Shown in pieces: positions 32,957 through 43,466 of a stretch of DNA of 64,000 nt. Position 1 is the first letter of the stretch. Each line of letters begins with the position of its first letter. Below the pieces are notes generated by a model. It was not told where the DNA came from, searched no databases, and worked only from the letters and a program-made list of their open reading frames with translations. Made by a program: the position numbers and the translations under genes. Source of the stretch: Diphasiastrum complanatum (Eukaryota > Streptophyta > Lycopodiopsida > Lycopodiales > Lycopodiaceae); NCBI GenBank assembly GCA_029204225.1, contig CM055102.1, positions 50,966,261 to 51,030,260 of the forward strand, in the 5' to 3' direction.

Positions 32957-33379
32957 AACTTAAATTTTTCCTTGTAGGAAAAAATTTGGAAAATTCTTTT
33001 GGAGATCAACCTCCTTTTCCCAGGTATCCTCCTCTTCTGATTTGCCCCTCCACCTGACTAAAAATTCCCTAAGCACTCTACTCCGTAGAGTTCTCTACAG
33101 GCTATTAACAATCGCCTCGGGTTCAGGTGGTCCACTCACAGACTCATCACGAGGAAGTTCCACTAGATCTTCCACAGGGACCAGGGTCTCCCCAACTCCC
33201 AACGAGGGTTTCAACTTACTAACATGGAAAACATGATGAATTCTGACGTTAGCTGGAAGGTCTAGTTTGTATGCGACCTTGTTTATCACTTGGATAACCT
33301 TAAAACGACCGCAATACCTAGGTGCCAACTTTGCACACTTAATAGTTTTCAAGCCCCTAGAGTGACTAGGGACTCTCAA
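32957..33379 (-). pseudogene. Gypsy-3 integrase GPY/F module and chromodomain
   Basis: Frame 33379-33095 has [20 protein letters not shown] (GPY/F module; the usual G-P-F/Y is G-R-F here) and [17 protein letters not shown]. After a stop at about 33092 the reading continues to 32957 with REFLVRWRGKSEEEDTWEKE and VDLQKNFPNF, a chromodomain: aromatic W in VRWRGK, acidic linker, and W in DTWE. Chromoviruses use this domain to target integration to particular chromatin. Because of the stop, the protein would end before it. Confidence 0.88.
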
Positions 33380-33384
33380 AACAC

Positions 33385-34301
33385 CTAGTCGTTGACCATG
33401 AATACCTTGTGCTTCCGAGATAGATCAGCATAGTGCCTTGCCCTATCTTGGGCACTTCTTATGCTATCTTTAGCCAGTTGTAACATTTCTTGCATATTCA
33501 AAAGGAAATCAGCTGCGGCTTGCACCCGTAGGTTTTTCATGCCAACACTAATTGGTGATTGAGGTTGAAAACCATACATAAGCATGAAAGGGCTGAATCT
33601 GGTCGCTGAATGTTTTGCACTGTTATATGCAGATTCCACCAGTGGAAGATATTGTTCCCAATCAGACTGCCGATGGCCCGCATATGCTCGAAGCATATCC
33701 TCCATCGTCTGATTGGTCCTTTCCATTTGACCGTTTGATTCCGGATGATCTGTAGAACTCAAACTTAAAGTTGTTTCCAACTTTTCAAATACTGCTTGCC
33801 AAAAATTCCCAGTGAATTTTGGGTCACGGTCACTGACAATATCGCAAGCACCCCGTATAGTCGAAAAAGCTTCTCAACAAACAGTTGAGCTAGTTCTGAA
33901 GTTTTAACAGTAGTTTTCGTTGAGATAAATTGAGCAAACTTTGTAAGTCTGTCAACAATGACCCAAACCAAATCGTGGCCCTTCCCTGTAAGTGGAAGCC
34001 CGACCACAAAATCCATAGTTATACTTTTCCACTTTCCGGTAGGAATATCTAAAGGATGTAATAGGCCACTAGCTTTTAGCCTCTCTGCTTTATTTAACTG
34101 GCACTTAGTACATTTAAGTACATAGGCCTCTACCTGACTTTTCATCTTAGGCCACCAAAATTGCCTTCGAACTAAGTCAAGTGTTCTTTGTATACCTAGA
34201 TGTCCTGCGCATGGACTATCATGACACTCATGCAAGATTTGGGCCCTTACAATGTCATTCTCCGGTACACACACCTTTCCTTTACGAAACACAATCCTGT
34301 T
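33385..34301 (-). pseudogene. Gypsy-3 integrase
   Basis: Frames 34292-33765 and 33780-33385. HECHDSPCAGHLGIQRTLDL and VLKCTKCQLNKAERLKA form an intact HHCC zinc domain. KSITMDFVVGLPL has the first catalytic aspartate. The second aspartate (IVSDRDPKF near 33830) is only readable after a frameshift. STDHPESNGQMERTNQTMED carries the catalytic glutamate, followed by YLPLVESAYNSAKHSATRFS. The frameshift inactivates it. Confidence 0.9.
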
Positions 34302-35040
34302 TCAAATTAGGAAATCCATTTCAGTCTTTCCCTGATTCAAGGAATCTTGCAAACTTGAATCGACCCCCAAAAGTACTTGTTGCCAATACTTTCCCAAAAA
34401 AGGATTGGACTCATATAGTCCTTGAAGAGATTGAAACAACTCCGGTTCTATAACAACCGGTAACCAACTCAAAGCATCCGCTAGAGTATTTTGACTTCCT
34501 TTACAATAACGTATAGAAAAGTCAAAGATTTGCATCAGCTCAACCCATCTAGCCTGCCTCCCCTTTAAATTTGTAGCATCACAGAAATATCGAAGAGTCT
34601 GATGATCCGTCAAAACTTTAAATCTGGCTCAATACAAATAATGTCGTCAAATTTTCAAGGAATGAACAATTGCAAACAGTTCCTTCTCATAGGTACAATA
34701 CCTAGATTGAGCATGATTGAGTTTCTTGCTTTCATAAGCCACAGGATGTCCATCCTGCATCAAACCGCTCCAATAGCATAATCACTGGCATCGGTCCTAA
34801 TCACAAAAGTCTTATTAGGATCGCCAATGATTAGTATTGGTGCCGAAGTGACAATTTTCTTAAGCAACTCAAAACAATTATTTATATCCTCCATCCACAC
34901 CACTAGTGGACTCTTAGCCCTACGGCTTAGCTTCTTGTAGCCTTTCAAGACCTGGGTAAGGGGAAATGCCAATTGAGCAAATTGGGGAATATGCCAACGG
35001 AAAAATCTCACAAACCCCAAGAAAGACTTGATTCCCTGAA
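34302..35040 (-). pseudogene. Gypsy-3 RT thumb and RNase H
   Basis: Frames 35020-34760 and 34613-34302. The first has MGFVRFFRWHIPQFAQLAFP (after the thumb) and [15 protein letters not shown], with the first RNase H aspartate. The second has MTDHQTLRYFCDATNLKGRQ, ARWVELMQIFDFSIRY and NTLADALSWLP. A frame break at 34614-34760 removes continuity through the RNase H glutamate region ([13 protein letters not shown] is readable only with a frame change). Confidence 0.88.
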
Positions 35041-36528
35041 CTATGGTGAGAATAGGCCAATCAATAACCCTTTAGATACGATCAGCCTCAATCTCCACCC
35101 CCCGTTCGGAAATCTTATGCCCCAAGTAGGACAATTCCTTAGCAAAAAAGTCACACTTAGACTCCTTGGCAAAGAGCTTTTTCTTCTTAGAATGTCCAAG
35201 ACAATCCTAAGATGCTCTTTATGTTCAACCAAAGTCTTACTGAACACTAGGATATCATCTAAGAATACCACTACGAATCTTCCCAAATATGGCCTGAACA
35301 AATCATTCATCATTTGTTGGAAAGTTGTCGGTGCATTGGTCAAACCAAAAGGCAACACCAAAAATTCGTAGTGACCAAAGCGAGTTCGAAATCCGACTTT
35401 TGGTATATCTTCTGCCTTAATGCGTAGCTGATAGTAGCTTGATCTTAGATCTATCTCGGTAAAGTACCCAGCACCACCAAGATAGTCTATTAGATCATCC
35501 ATCCGCGATAGTGGATATCTATTCTTAACAGTTACCTTGTTCAATTTCTTATAGTCAACGCAAAACCTTATAGTCCCATCCTTCTTGGCCACCAGAACCA
35601 CTGGTGGTGCCCAAGGAGACTTACTAGGTTGTACCCACCCCTTTTTCAGGTAATCATGTAATTGCCTATTTACCTCAGCCTCCTCCGATGCACTCATCCT
35701 ATAAGGATGCTGTGCGATTGGAATTGCTCCAGATATCAGGTCAATTTTATGATCAACTGTCCTTTCTGGTGGTAAACCTACAGGAAGGTCTAAAAAAACA
35801 TCATTGAATTCCTGCCTAAGTTTATTATAGGATTCAAATTCTGTAGTGTTCTCAATGGGTATATTCATGGCATTTATGTTAAGTTCTTCATCATTGCAGC
35901 AAATGATATCATTATGAAAACATAAATAAACTTTAAAATCAGAATTCTTCATAATAGAATTAAGTTCTTGTTTAGAATAAGGGTTAACATTTTTAGTGTC
36001 AACACTAAAACTAGCCTTGATCTTAATTAAAGAATTCTCATGCATAAAAGATAAAGATTTCTCAACAAAATCAATTCTCAATGATTTGTTCTTATCAAAA
36101 TGCCATTGTTGCCCAAGAACAATATCTACATTAGCTAATTGAACAGCATGGAATTCTAGTTTTTCAGAATAATCTTGAATGTGCAATTCTACATCAAGAA
36201 CAATAAAATCCATCAAATCGGAAATACTTCTTGATGCCATTGTCACACGGTATTTTTTCTCACTTTCTATGGTAGGAAGGTTTAGCGTCTGCACCAAATT
36301 TACATTAACAAAGTTATGAGTGGATCCCGTGTCAAAAAGAACACTAACAACTTGATCATTAACTTTACCTTTAATGAAAATAAAAACTAAAGAACTAAAA
36401 AAACAAACATCCATCTCATTACTTCGAGATAGATTACCTGAGGTTGAAGCTTGTTTTTTGACGCAATCACATGCAAGGTGTTTGCCAAAAAAAGTTTGTG
36501 TATGTAGAGGAAGACTTCCTCTACCCAT
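35041..36528 (-). pseudogene. Gypsy-3 protease and reverse transcriptase
   Basis: A 495-codon frame, the longest retroelement frame in the window. [18 protein letters not shown] near residue 63 is the protease active site, with [11 protein letters not shown] as the later motif. RT follows: [78 protein letters not shown] and [15 protein letters not shown], so the F-L-D-D catalytic box is intact. After about residue 445 ([11 protein letters not shown]) the reading shifts frame and the last ~50 residues are out of register. The N-terminus ([15 protein letters not shown]) does not look like gag. Confidence 0.93.
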
Positions 36529-36778
36529 CCCACAAATCTTTTTTCAGAACTTTAAAAACCCAAAGCCCACTTTAAAACTTCTCTAACATGATAAAAAATT
36601 AGCCCCTAAACAATTCTATAAGCATCACTACTCTCTTCCAAAGAGAACTAGATTCATTGGGTACTTCAACTACAAGCTTCCTACAACTAGAAAAGCCTAT
36701 AATCTTCCCCAAAAAAAATTTAGTTGGTGATCTTAATAGAACTTGAAGAAGGTTAGAAAGGTTACCATCTTTTGTCTA

Positions 36779-36790
36779 GCTCTGATACCA
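36779..36790 (-). other. Gypsy-3 primer binding site
   Basis: TGGTATCAGAGC on the minus strand, complementary to initiator Met-tRNA, one base from the 5' LTR. Confidence 0.92.
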
Positions 36791-36791
36791 C

Positions 36792-37842
36792 TTTTAGAAG
36801 TAGAGGTGAGGAAGTCCTCCAAATCCAAGGTAGAGCCTCCAAATGTCCTCCAAGCAACCTGCAAGCTTCAAGATGCTCCCCAACTCTAAGTTAGGATGCC
36901 TCCACCTGCAAGTAAGGATCTACAAGCCTCCAAGAATCTCTCCTCCACTTGTGTCCCTAATCTTTAAACACAAAGATAGATAACAAGCTGGTCTCAAGTA
37001 TTCACCACCCAACCATAGCTAGATCCAAGCTCCAAGCAAGACCTATCTAGCACCCCCTTGCTAACCATAAACAAATTACAAGCATACCACAACACTCCAT
37101 AGCATACTCAAGATCCAAACCCTACTTATGTCCCATACCATAAGCAAGATTCAAACCTCAAGCATACTACCACAAGAAAGCACTCTACACACTAGTAGCA
37201 ACACTAGAGCATAAGCAAAGCAAACAAGAGAGATCTCCCCCTCCCAATGGGCGCCCTACTACCCTCATATAGATGGCCCATGGACCCCTCCAATGAGAGA
37301 GAGAGAAGTCTAGGGGAGTAAAAGAATCTCCAAGAGCCTCCATAGGCTTATAGAATGTCAAGACTCTCCTTCCATAACCTATGACTCTTTGAATGCCTTT
37401 CTTGTGGGAGTTGGAAACTCAATGGACACTTTAGAAGGGCGCCCTCCTACTAGGTCCCATTGCCCAAGTTGTGCAAGTATACTTTGGTCCTAGACCAATA
37501 AAGTGATATGGTTCAAGGTTGAGGCCCAAGGTTTAGAAAAATAGTCATCCAATGACTTTCTAACACCTCTCTAGTTTCCATACCTCCATCCAAGGCATAG
37601 ATACCTACCTGTCCTTAACCAAGGACACTAGTACCTTAATCTAAGACACCTACCCTTAATACTAAGGGTACCCCTTATCCAAGGGTCACGTGACTCCATA
37701 CCTCCAACTAAGGCATAGTCACTTGCCTGTCCTTATCCAATGGCACATACCCTTAATCCTAAGGGTACCTTGCCATTTAGCCCCCAACACTTAATGGACT
37801 ATTAGGGGTCTGAAGTACTACTAGTTACATAGGTATGTAACA
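36792..37842 (-). repeat. Gypsy-3 5' LTR (1051 bp)
   Basis: Starts TTTTAGAAGTAGAGG on the plus strand, one base after the primer site, and ends at the ATGCA duplication. Confidence 0.94.
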
Positions 37843-37847
37843 ATGCA

Positions 37848-38602
37848 CATATACCTTGAGCTTAGATTTAGCTTTGCGAAAGCATTTTGGGTGAGATATC
37901 TTAGAGCAACAAATCGACGTATGATATCAGTCATACAAGAATAGTTTAATCTACGAATAAGCTTATCTGCGAGTATAGATCTATCAGAACATGAAATGGA
38001 AATAAACATTCAACATACACAATCTAGATTATTGGAAATTGATTGATTAGTCATGTAGAAAATACAGTCTGAATGCAGAATAAAGACGTGTTCTTTCCGA
38101 GTCGATACTTTGTAATAACAGAGAGAAAGAACAATACAATTGTGCTCTGAATGAATGATAGATTATCGAGTTATATATGGAGCTTAACCGAAGCAACTGT
38201 TAAATTGTTGTATATATGCACATGGCTAACTGATTAAAAGAATAGTTAATCTTTACAATTAGGATTAGAGTACTACGTGTTGTTGGTAGTCGCCTTCGGA
38301 AAATATCTGGAGATTGTGTCCAGTCGTGGTGAAGTACGATTGAGCCGCCAATTTGATGATATCAACTTTTGGGAGTTGGCACATCCCATTGACTTTTGAA
38401 GAAGTCAGATAAGTTGATGTCGGAGGTTTGACAAACTTCAATGTCGGCTTCAAAAGGCTAGACCCAAAAGTCAGACAAGTCGATGTTGGAGGTTCGACAA
38501 ACTTGTATTTTTGCAGATCATATGACTACAAGTATTTACAACAACTTAATGAATGGATCTAGATTAGCAGAGAATAGGGATGGAGAGGATAGAAATCCAA
38601 CA
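37848..38602 (-). repeat. Copia-D LTR remnant
   Basis: The end AGAAATCCAACA at 38602, followed by ATCCTCCTTAATCTGGATTC, matches the Copia-A LTR/PPT junction at 15749, so this is the 3' LTR of a minus-strand element of that family. The LTR contains a tandem-like TCAGA(T)AAG-TTGATGT-GGAGGTT repeat near 38404-38500. Its left limit is uncertain because Gypsy-3 lies beside it. Confidence 0.6.
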
Positions 38603-39294
38603 ATCCTCCTTAATCTGGATTCTTGAATGCCTTGATTTTCAAACTCAAAATAGCACAAAAATTCTTGTGTGCTTCCTAATTCAATCCCTTTATAAATATG
38701 CCAGCTACCATCTACAAGGTTCTGCAAAATTTTAGACTTACCTCCTTGTTGAGTATCATGCTCCTGATATAGTGATATTTGATTTCGATGTGCTTGTTTC
38801 TAGAATGAAATCTAGGATTGATAGATAATGCAATAGCACTTTGATCATTAGATTGTATCATTGTTGAAGCAGACTGTCTAACACCAATATGAGACAATAA
38901 ATTCTTCAACCAAATTGTCTCTTTGGTAGCTTGAGAGACTGCAATGTATTCAAATTATGTGGATGCCATTGCAATGGAGGTCTATTTCCGACTATTCCAA
39001 GATATCGGACCATTATTGAGCAGGAAGACAAATCCAGAAGTCGATTTTCTAGTGTCAACATTGCCTGCGCAATTTGCATATGTATATCCATGACGAGTAT
39101 GGATATCGGACAAAAAAACATCACCATAGCATATACATAGTCGATAGTAGCTAGTAGATATCTGATTACTCTAAAAATTGCTTTCCAGTGGATCATGCCA
39201 AGGTTGGTCATATACTGACTCAAGGAACTGATGACGTATGCAAGATCTGGCCTAGTTGAGATCATTGCATATATTAGGGACTCGATGATATATT
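38603..39294 (-). pseudogene. Copia-D RT end and RNase H
   Basis: Frames 39265-38906 and 38909-38712. The linker reads MISTRPDLAYVISSLSQYMT and MIHWKAIFRVIRYLLATID; RNase H continues with NDQSAIALSINPRFHSRNKH and YHYIRSMILNKEVSLKFCRT. In between, the D-x-S and K-S-T-S-G segment is only readable with frame changes. The right side is cut at about 39294 by a B-type LTR. Confidence 0.85.
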
Positions 39295-39922
39295 TAAATG
39301 GATCTACAAAAGATCCACGAGAGTGAATGGATGATTGCTTAACAATCTATCAAAAAACTAGACACAAAAAACAACAAGCATTAACAATCAAAAGCATTGA
39401 TCAACATTGAAATATAAGCCCACACATGTCAACATTCAAGCTGAGAAACAAGTAGAAATTGATTTGGTTGCATTTGGATCACAAAAACTCAATGTACATA
39501 GTGAACTAGCTTGAGATTGCCAATGAGCTCCAAAATTTTCTATCTTCTCACTATGGGAGCTTGGAATACATAGTAAATTCGACTTCCTTCTTGAATTTGG
39601 ATGGATTTCCAGCATGTAATAAGGAAGTTAACTCACTCTTCTTGCCCTAAAATGAAGCCCTAGCCTATATCCTAGAAGTATGCTTGGTAGGTAGCTAGTT
39701 GGTCAAATTTTCACCTTAAAATTAGGTGTAGGTCCTATAATGTAGGGACGACCACCAAATAGACATGACTAACTCTCTTGACTTGACATAACCTACATTA
39801 GGGGTGGGTTGCCACATGGAATTTTGGCCATACATGTGTGGAACCCAATTATGTACAAAATTTACACTATTCTACATGGTTTTGATCAAGCTAGATTTAC
39901 CAAATTTTGGCAATTCTTCACA
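39295..39922 (-). repeat. Lone LTR of the Copia-B family
   Basis: Matches the Copia-B LTR from AAATGGATCTACAAAAGATCC to CAATTCTTCACA, but lacks the first ~25 bases and has internal deletions (for example around the CACACGTG block) and scattered substitutions. No matching partner or target duplication is present. It interrupts or abuts Copia-D. Confidence 0.88.
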
Positions 39923-40270
39923 TGGTTGAACACCGAACCTGACATACCTTCTAAAGGACCACTATTCTGCACCAGATTCGAAAAAGCCAACAATATTTTG
40001 AACGTAGGAGAATCTTGGGAGAGTGAGCAGCACAATATAACTCTTCCTATCAAGCCCAAACTCTTCAGAGAAGAAGTTGTTGTTGTAGATGGAGGATCGG
40101 GGGTGTCAACCTTATCTCCACTACTTTGCATGAGAAATGGAATCTACAAAGCCTGAAGGCTGCAAAGTTTTTCATTAAACTAGCTGATCAATCATGTGTG
40201 CGGCGGAAGGAAATTGTAGAAGACATTCCAATCAAGATAGCAGAGGTACAATTTGAGATTGAGTGTTGTC
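39923..40270 (+). pseudogene. Possible gypsy protease fragment
   Basis: Two frames: 39923-40156 with DGGSGVSTLSPLLCM, and about 40139-40275 with SLKAAKFFIKLADQSCVRRK and EIVEDIPIKIAEVQF. The second resembles the segment after the active site in some gypsy proteases (L-A-D-R-S, then V-E-D-V-L-V-K-V). The D-G-G-S would stand where D-T/L-G-A is usual. This is a weak family assignment. Confidence 0.35.
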
Positions 40271-40752
40271 TTGATCAAATTTAGTAATTTCATGTGTAGA
40301 AAGTGGTCTTTGTGATCATTAACATGTTTTAGGTCAAATTGGTCAAAATAACCTTTTTTTAGTTCTTGTGGTTTGATCATTGATATGCAAGCTCCATTTG
40401 TTGGTGAATAGGTCATTTTTTGATCAAGAAGTCTAGTTTTGCATATATATTTTGATTCTTTCAATGGTACGAATGGTTGTGAGTTCTCAAAATTTGAATA
40501 TGATATCTTGCGAAAAATGCTTCTAACCTTTTCAAGAGTGTTTTCCAGATCTTTTAGGTTCAAAATTCATTCTATTGTGGTGTGATCATTTGTTGATCGA
40601 GTTTTGTCAATTCTATATGTTGTTGACTAGTTGTGAAATTAAGAGAAACATTTGTGTAGTTCCAAATCTTTGTGATTTCATCTTGATTTATTTTTTTGAA
40701 AATTCAAGTGAGTGTTAAGTGCATTGCAATAGGTTGAAGAATTTTTATCATT

Positions 40753-41965
40753 ATGGCAAACCAAGGAGGGTTCTTTCTAGAGAGCAATGATAGGCTTACC
40801 TCAAGCAACTACCCAATATGGAAGGTAAGGATGGAATCCTTGCTAAATATGAACAATATGATGGATATTGTGTTAGGTATTTAAGAGAAACCTGATATGA
40901 TCCAAGATCAAATCATTTATTGACTAAAGGCCAAGAGGTCTGTACACATCATTAGGATGAATAACTCAAGGAGGTAGGAGCTTGTACTTCATCTTATGAG
41001 GCATGGAGGACTCTTCAAAGGATTTATGAGTCAAAGTCCACATCTAGGGTGCTCACTCTAAGAAGGCAAATTCTTCAAAGCTATCAAAAGAAAGTTGAAA
41101 GTGGTAACTCTTATGTGACAAGAGTTAAATCTCTTAATGGTGATTTAGCATGTGTTGGTGATGCTATTGGTAACATTGAGATTGTTCAAGTGCTTCTTAA
41201 TGGCTTAGGAGAGGGTTATGCTAATCTTGGTCAAGGTTTTTCTATTCAAAGAACTTTGCCATCTATTGAAAAATTGCACGACTTGTTGGTGGCTGAAGAG
41301 GATAGGGTTGCCAAAGTCAAAAAGTGAACCTACTTTTACCAATGTTAGAGATGAAGATGCACTCTTCACCAAAGGCAATGGCAAAGAAAGAGGAAAGTGG
41401 AACAAGAAGAGTATCATGGATCAAAGGCAAGGTAAGGCAACATCCTCTTATGGGGGTAAGAGGATAAGTCTAAACTCAAGTGCTTTTACTGTGGCAAAAA
41501 GGATTATTTTGCTATGAATGCTATAAAAATAAAAGAGAGCAATTAGAAGATAGCAAGCAAAGCAACTTTACGAATGATGAAGATGTTAGTAATGAAGTTG
41601 CTGATACTCTCATGATGTCTTCAAGTCTTATCTCAAGAGAATGTGACAAAGAGTCGTGGTGGATTATAGTAGAGCTAGTTCTCATATGACTAGTTATAAA
41701 GAATTTTTTATCTTCCTTAGTCACTTATGATGGAGTCAAGCAAGTGATCTACACCACAAATGATGGTGAGTGTGTCATTGAAAGTATTGGCTCTATTTCT
41801 CTTACTCTCTCAAATAACATAAAATCAAGACTTGAAAATGTATTATACATTACTTCACTTTCAAAGCGTCTTTCTTAGTGTTGACAATGGACATCAAGTA
41901 GAGTTTGATGGAGATGCTTGTTACATAAAGAAGGGAGATCTCTTTATTGCAAAGGGCATTAGTCA
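40753..41965 (+). pseudogene. Copia-E gag, protease and pre-integrase
   Basis: From ATG 40753: MANQGGFFLESNDRLTSSNY, PIWKVRMESLLNMNN, with stops soon after. The frame 41049-41327 has LTLRRQILQSYQKKV, YVTRVKSLNGDLACVG and RTLPSIEKLHDLLVAEEDR. The zinc knuckle (CFYCG, near 41480) is broken by a frameshift. The protease box near 41660 reads as D-Y-S-R-A-S-S-H-M-T only after a frame change. The pre-integrase region (near 41895-41960) shows GHQVEFDGDACYIKKGD. Integrase, RT and RNase H are absent. It is the same family as Copia-F, 2.7 kb downstream. Confidence 0.85.
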
Positions 41966-41969
41966 TGTC

Positions 41970-43440
41970 TGACTTTAAAAAGTTTAATAAGACAAATGGC
42001 TCAATCTCACAATGTTCATATTAAGTCTTATGTTCTTCTAGCAAGGACTTTGAGGGAGACACCCCACAATAATGTAATGTCATTTTCATTCCATTTGATT
42101 TTAAACTAACGCTACAAGCTAACATCATCAATATTACCTATGCAATGCTCTATCTCATTAGACATGTTAATATAATTACAAAATTATATGTATATCAAAT
42201 TAATGACACAATGGATTTTAGCGCATACCATTCAATAATTCAAAGCATGAAAAAAAAATATATTTCTTGCATCTATGCCTCTTGAAAAAATAATTAAACG
42301 TTTGATTAATTTGATCATGGTTGTAGCCAATTAACACCTATTTTTATTTTTTGCTTTTCTACCAACATTGATAAGTATGATGACAAGGTTTTATTTTTAT
42401 TTTTTCTAGTAGTCAAGCTGCAAATAAAAAATCTTCTACAGATTTTTACCATATTTGCATACTATTTTATATACAAAGATAATTCTGAAATTTTAATCCT
42501 TTTAAGCATTAGGATAGTTGACAAATATTGTGGACTCCAAAGTGTCATTGAACACAAGTGAACACAAGTGCCTCAACTAGATGAACTCGAGTAAAATATG
42601 TCTCATCAAGATTTGTTGGCACCCTGACAAAACAAGATAAAATTGTCCCTTTTTTTTTATGCCATCAATGACAAGGCCCAAATATTTTTGAGGATGCTAC
42701 ATATATTTTCGATGTTTGGCAAGCTTTTGTCTTTCTATTTTCTATTGATCTTTGTGCACTTGAACGTGCCTTAGCAGCATCTACTAGAAATAGTAAATTA
42801 AATTAGTCAAAATCTAATAATATTAATACATAAATATTTTGTGACTAAACATCAAAATGAAAGTAATCAAAATTATAATCACTTTTTTAACTTATTTTTA
42901 CATTCTTCAGTTGTTTAGCATGTTGTCATACGTTGTCAGTTGTTTAACATGTTGTCATACATGATTTCTTGAAATTTTTCATTGGACCAAATGTCTTTTG
43001 CCAATTTTAGCATTCAAACATTGAATCCATTCTTGAACATCAAATTAGCATGGCACAACAAGAAAGAATTCATCAAGAAACCAAGAAACCAAATAAAATT
43101 GACAAATCATTACCAAATTAGACAAAGTCAAATAACATTCTTTATCGTTATTGATCATTCAATACATTGGGCCTAAATCTAGAGTATAATAAAAAGCTCT
43201 CATGTGATTGTAGGTACATGAACCACAAAACACATCAAGAAATCTCTCAAAGAGAGGCTTCAAGGACAGTACATAGACAAATGACAAATGTAGAATTCAT
43301 TAGATTGAGGATAGATCATAGATTGATCAAGATTTCATGATTCTATGTGTTGATTTGCTTGGTATAAGTGCTAGAAGATAATTTAGTAGTTTCAAATCTT
43401 TGTGATTTATCTTTGAAAAAAATTGTTGTTGTTCAAAAAA
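41970..43440. other. No recognisable gene
   Basis: AT-rich sequence between Copia-E and Copia-F. A short direct repeat of CATGTTGTCATAC and GTCAGTTGTTTA occurs near 42910-42960. The leader immediately before Copia-F gag (TTTCAAATCTTTGTGATTT, 43389) resembles that of Copia-E (near 40664). Confidence 0.5.
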
Positions 43441-43466
43441 GTGCTTTGTGCATTGAAACAGGTTAA

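Larger units (their letters stand above)
31874..37842 (-). mobile_element. Gypsy-3: chromodomain Ty3/gypsy element without gag
   Basis: LTRs at 31874-32943 and 36792-37842 bound a 3.8-kb interior read on the minus strand. A perfect 5-bp target duplication ATGCA flanks it (31869-31873, 37843-37847). With that duplication the LTRs start TGTTACATAC but end in TAAAA on the minus strand, not in CA. A primer site (36779-36790, exact Met-tRNA complement) lies one base from the 5' LTR, and a polypurine tract (32944-32955) abuts the 3' LTR. The order is PR, RT, RNase H, integrase, GPY/F, chromodomain. Only about 260 bp separate the PR frame from the primer site, so gag is missing. LTRs differ by few substitutions and one ~20-30 bp indel, so it is fairly recent. 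Confidence 0.95.

Noticed and set aside
39809-40156. 115-codon frame considered as a host gene
   Set aside because: Its first 38 codons lie in a B-type LTR and the rest can be read as a poor gypsy protease fragment.
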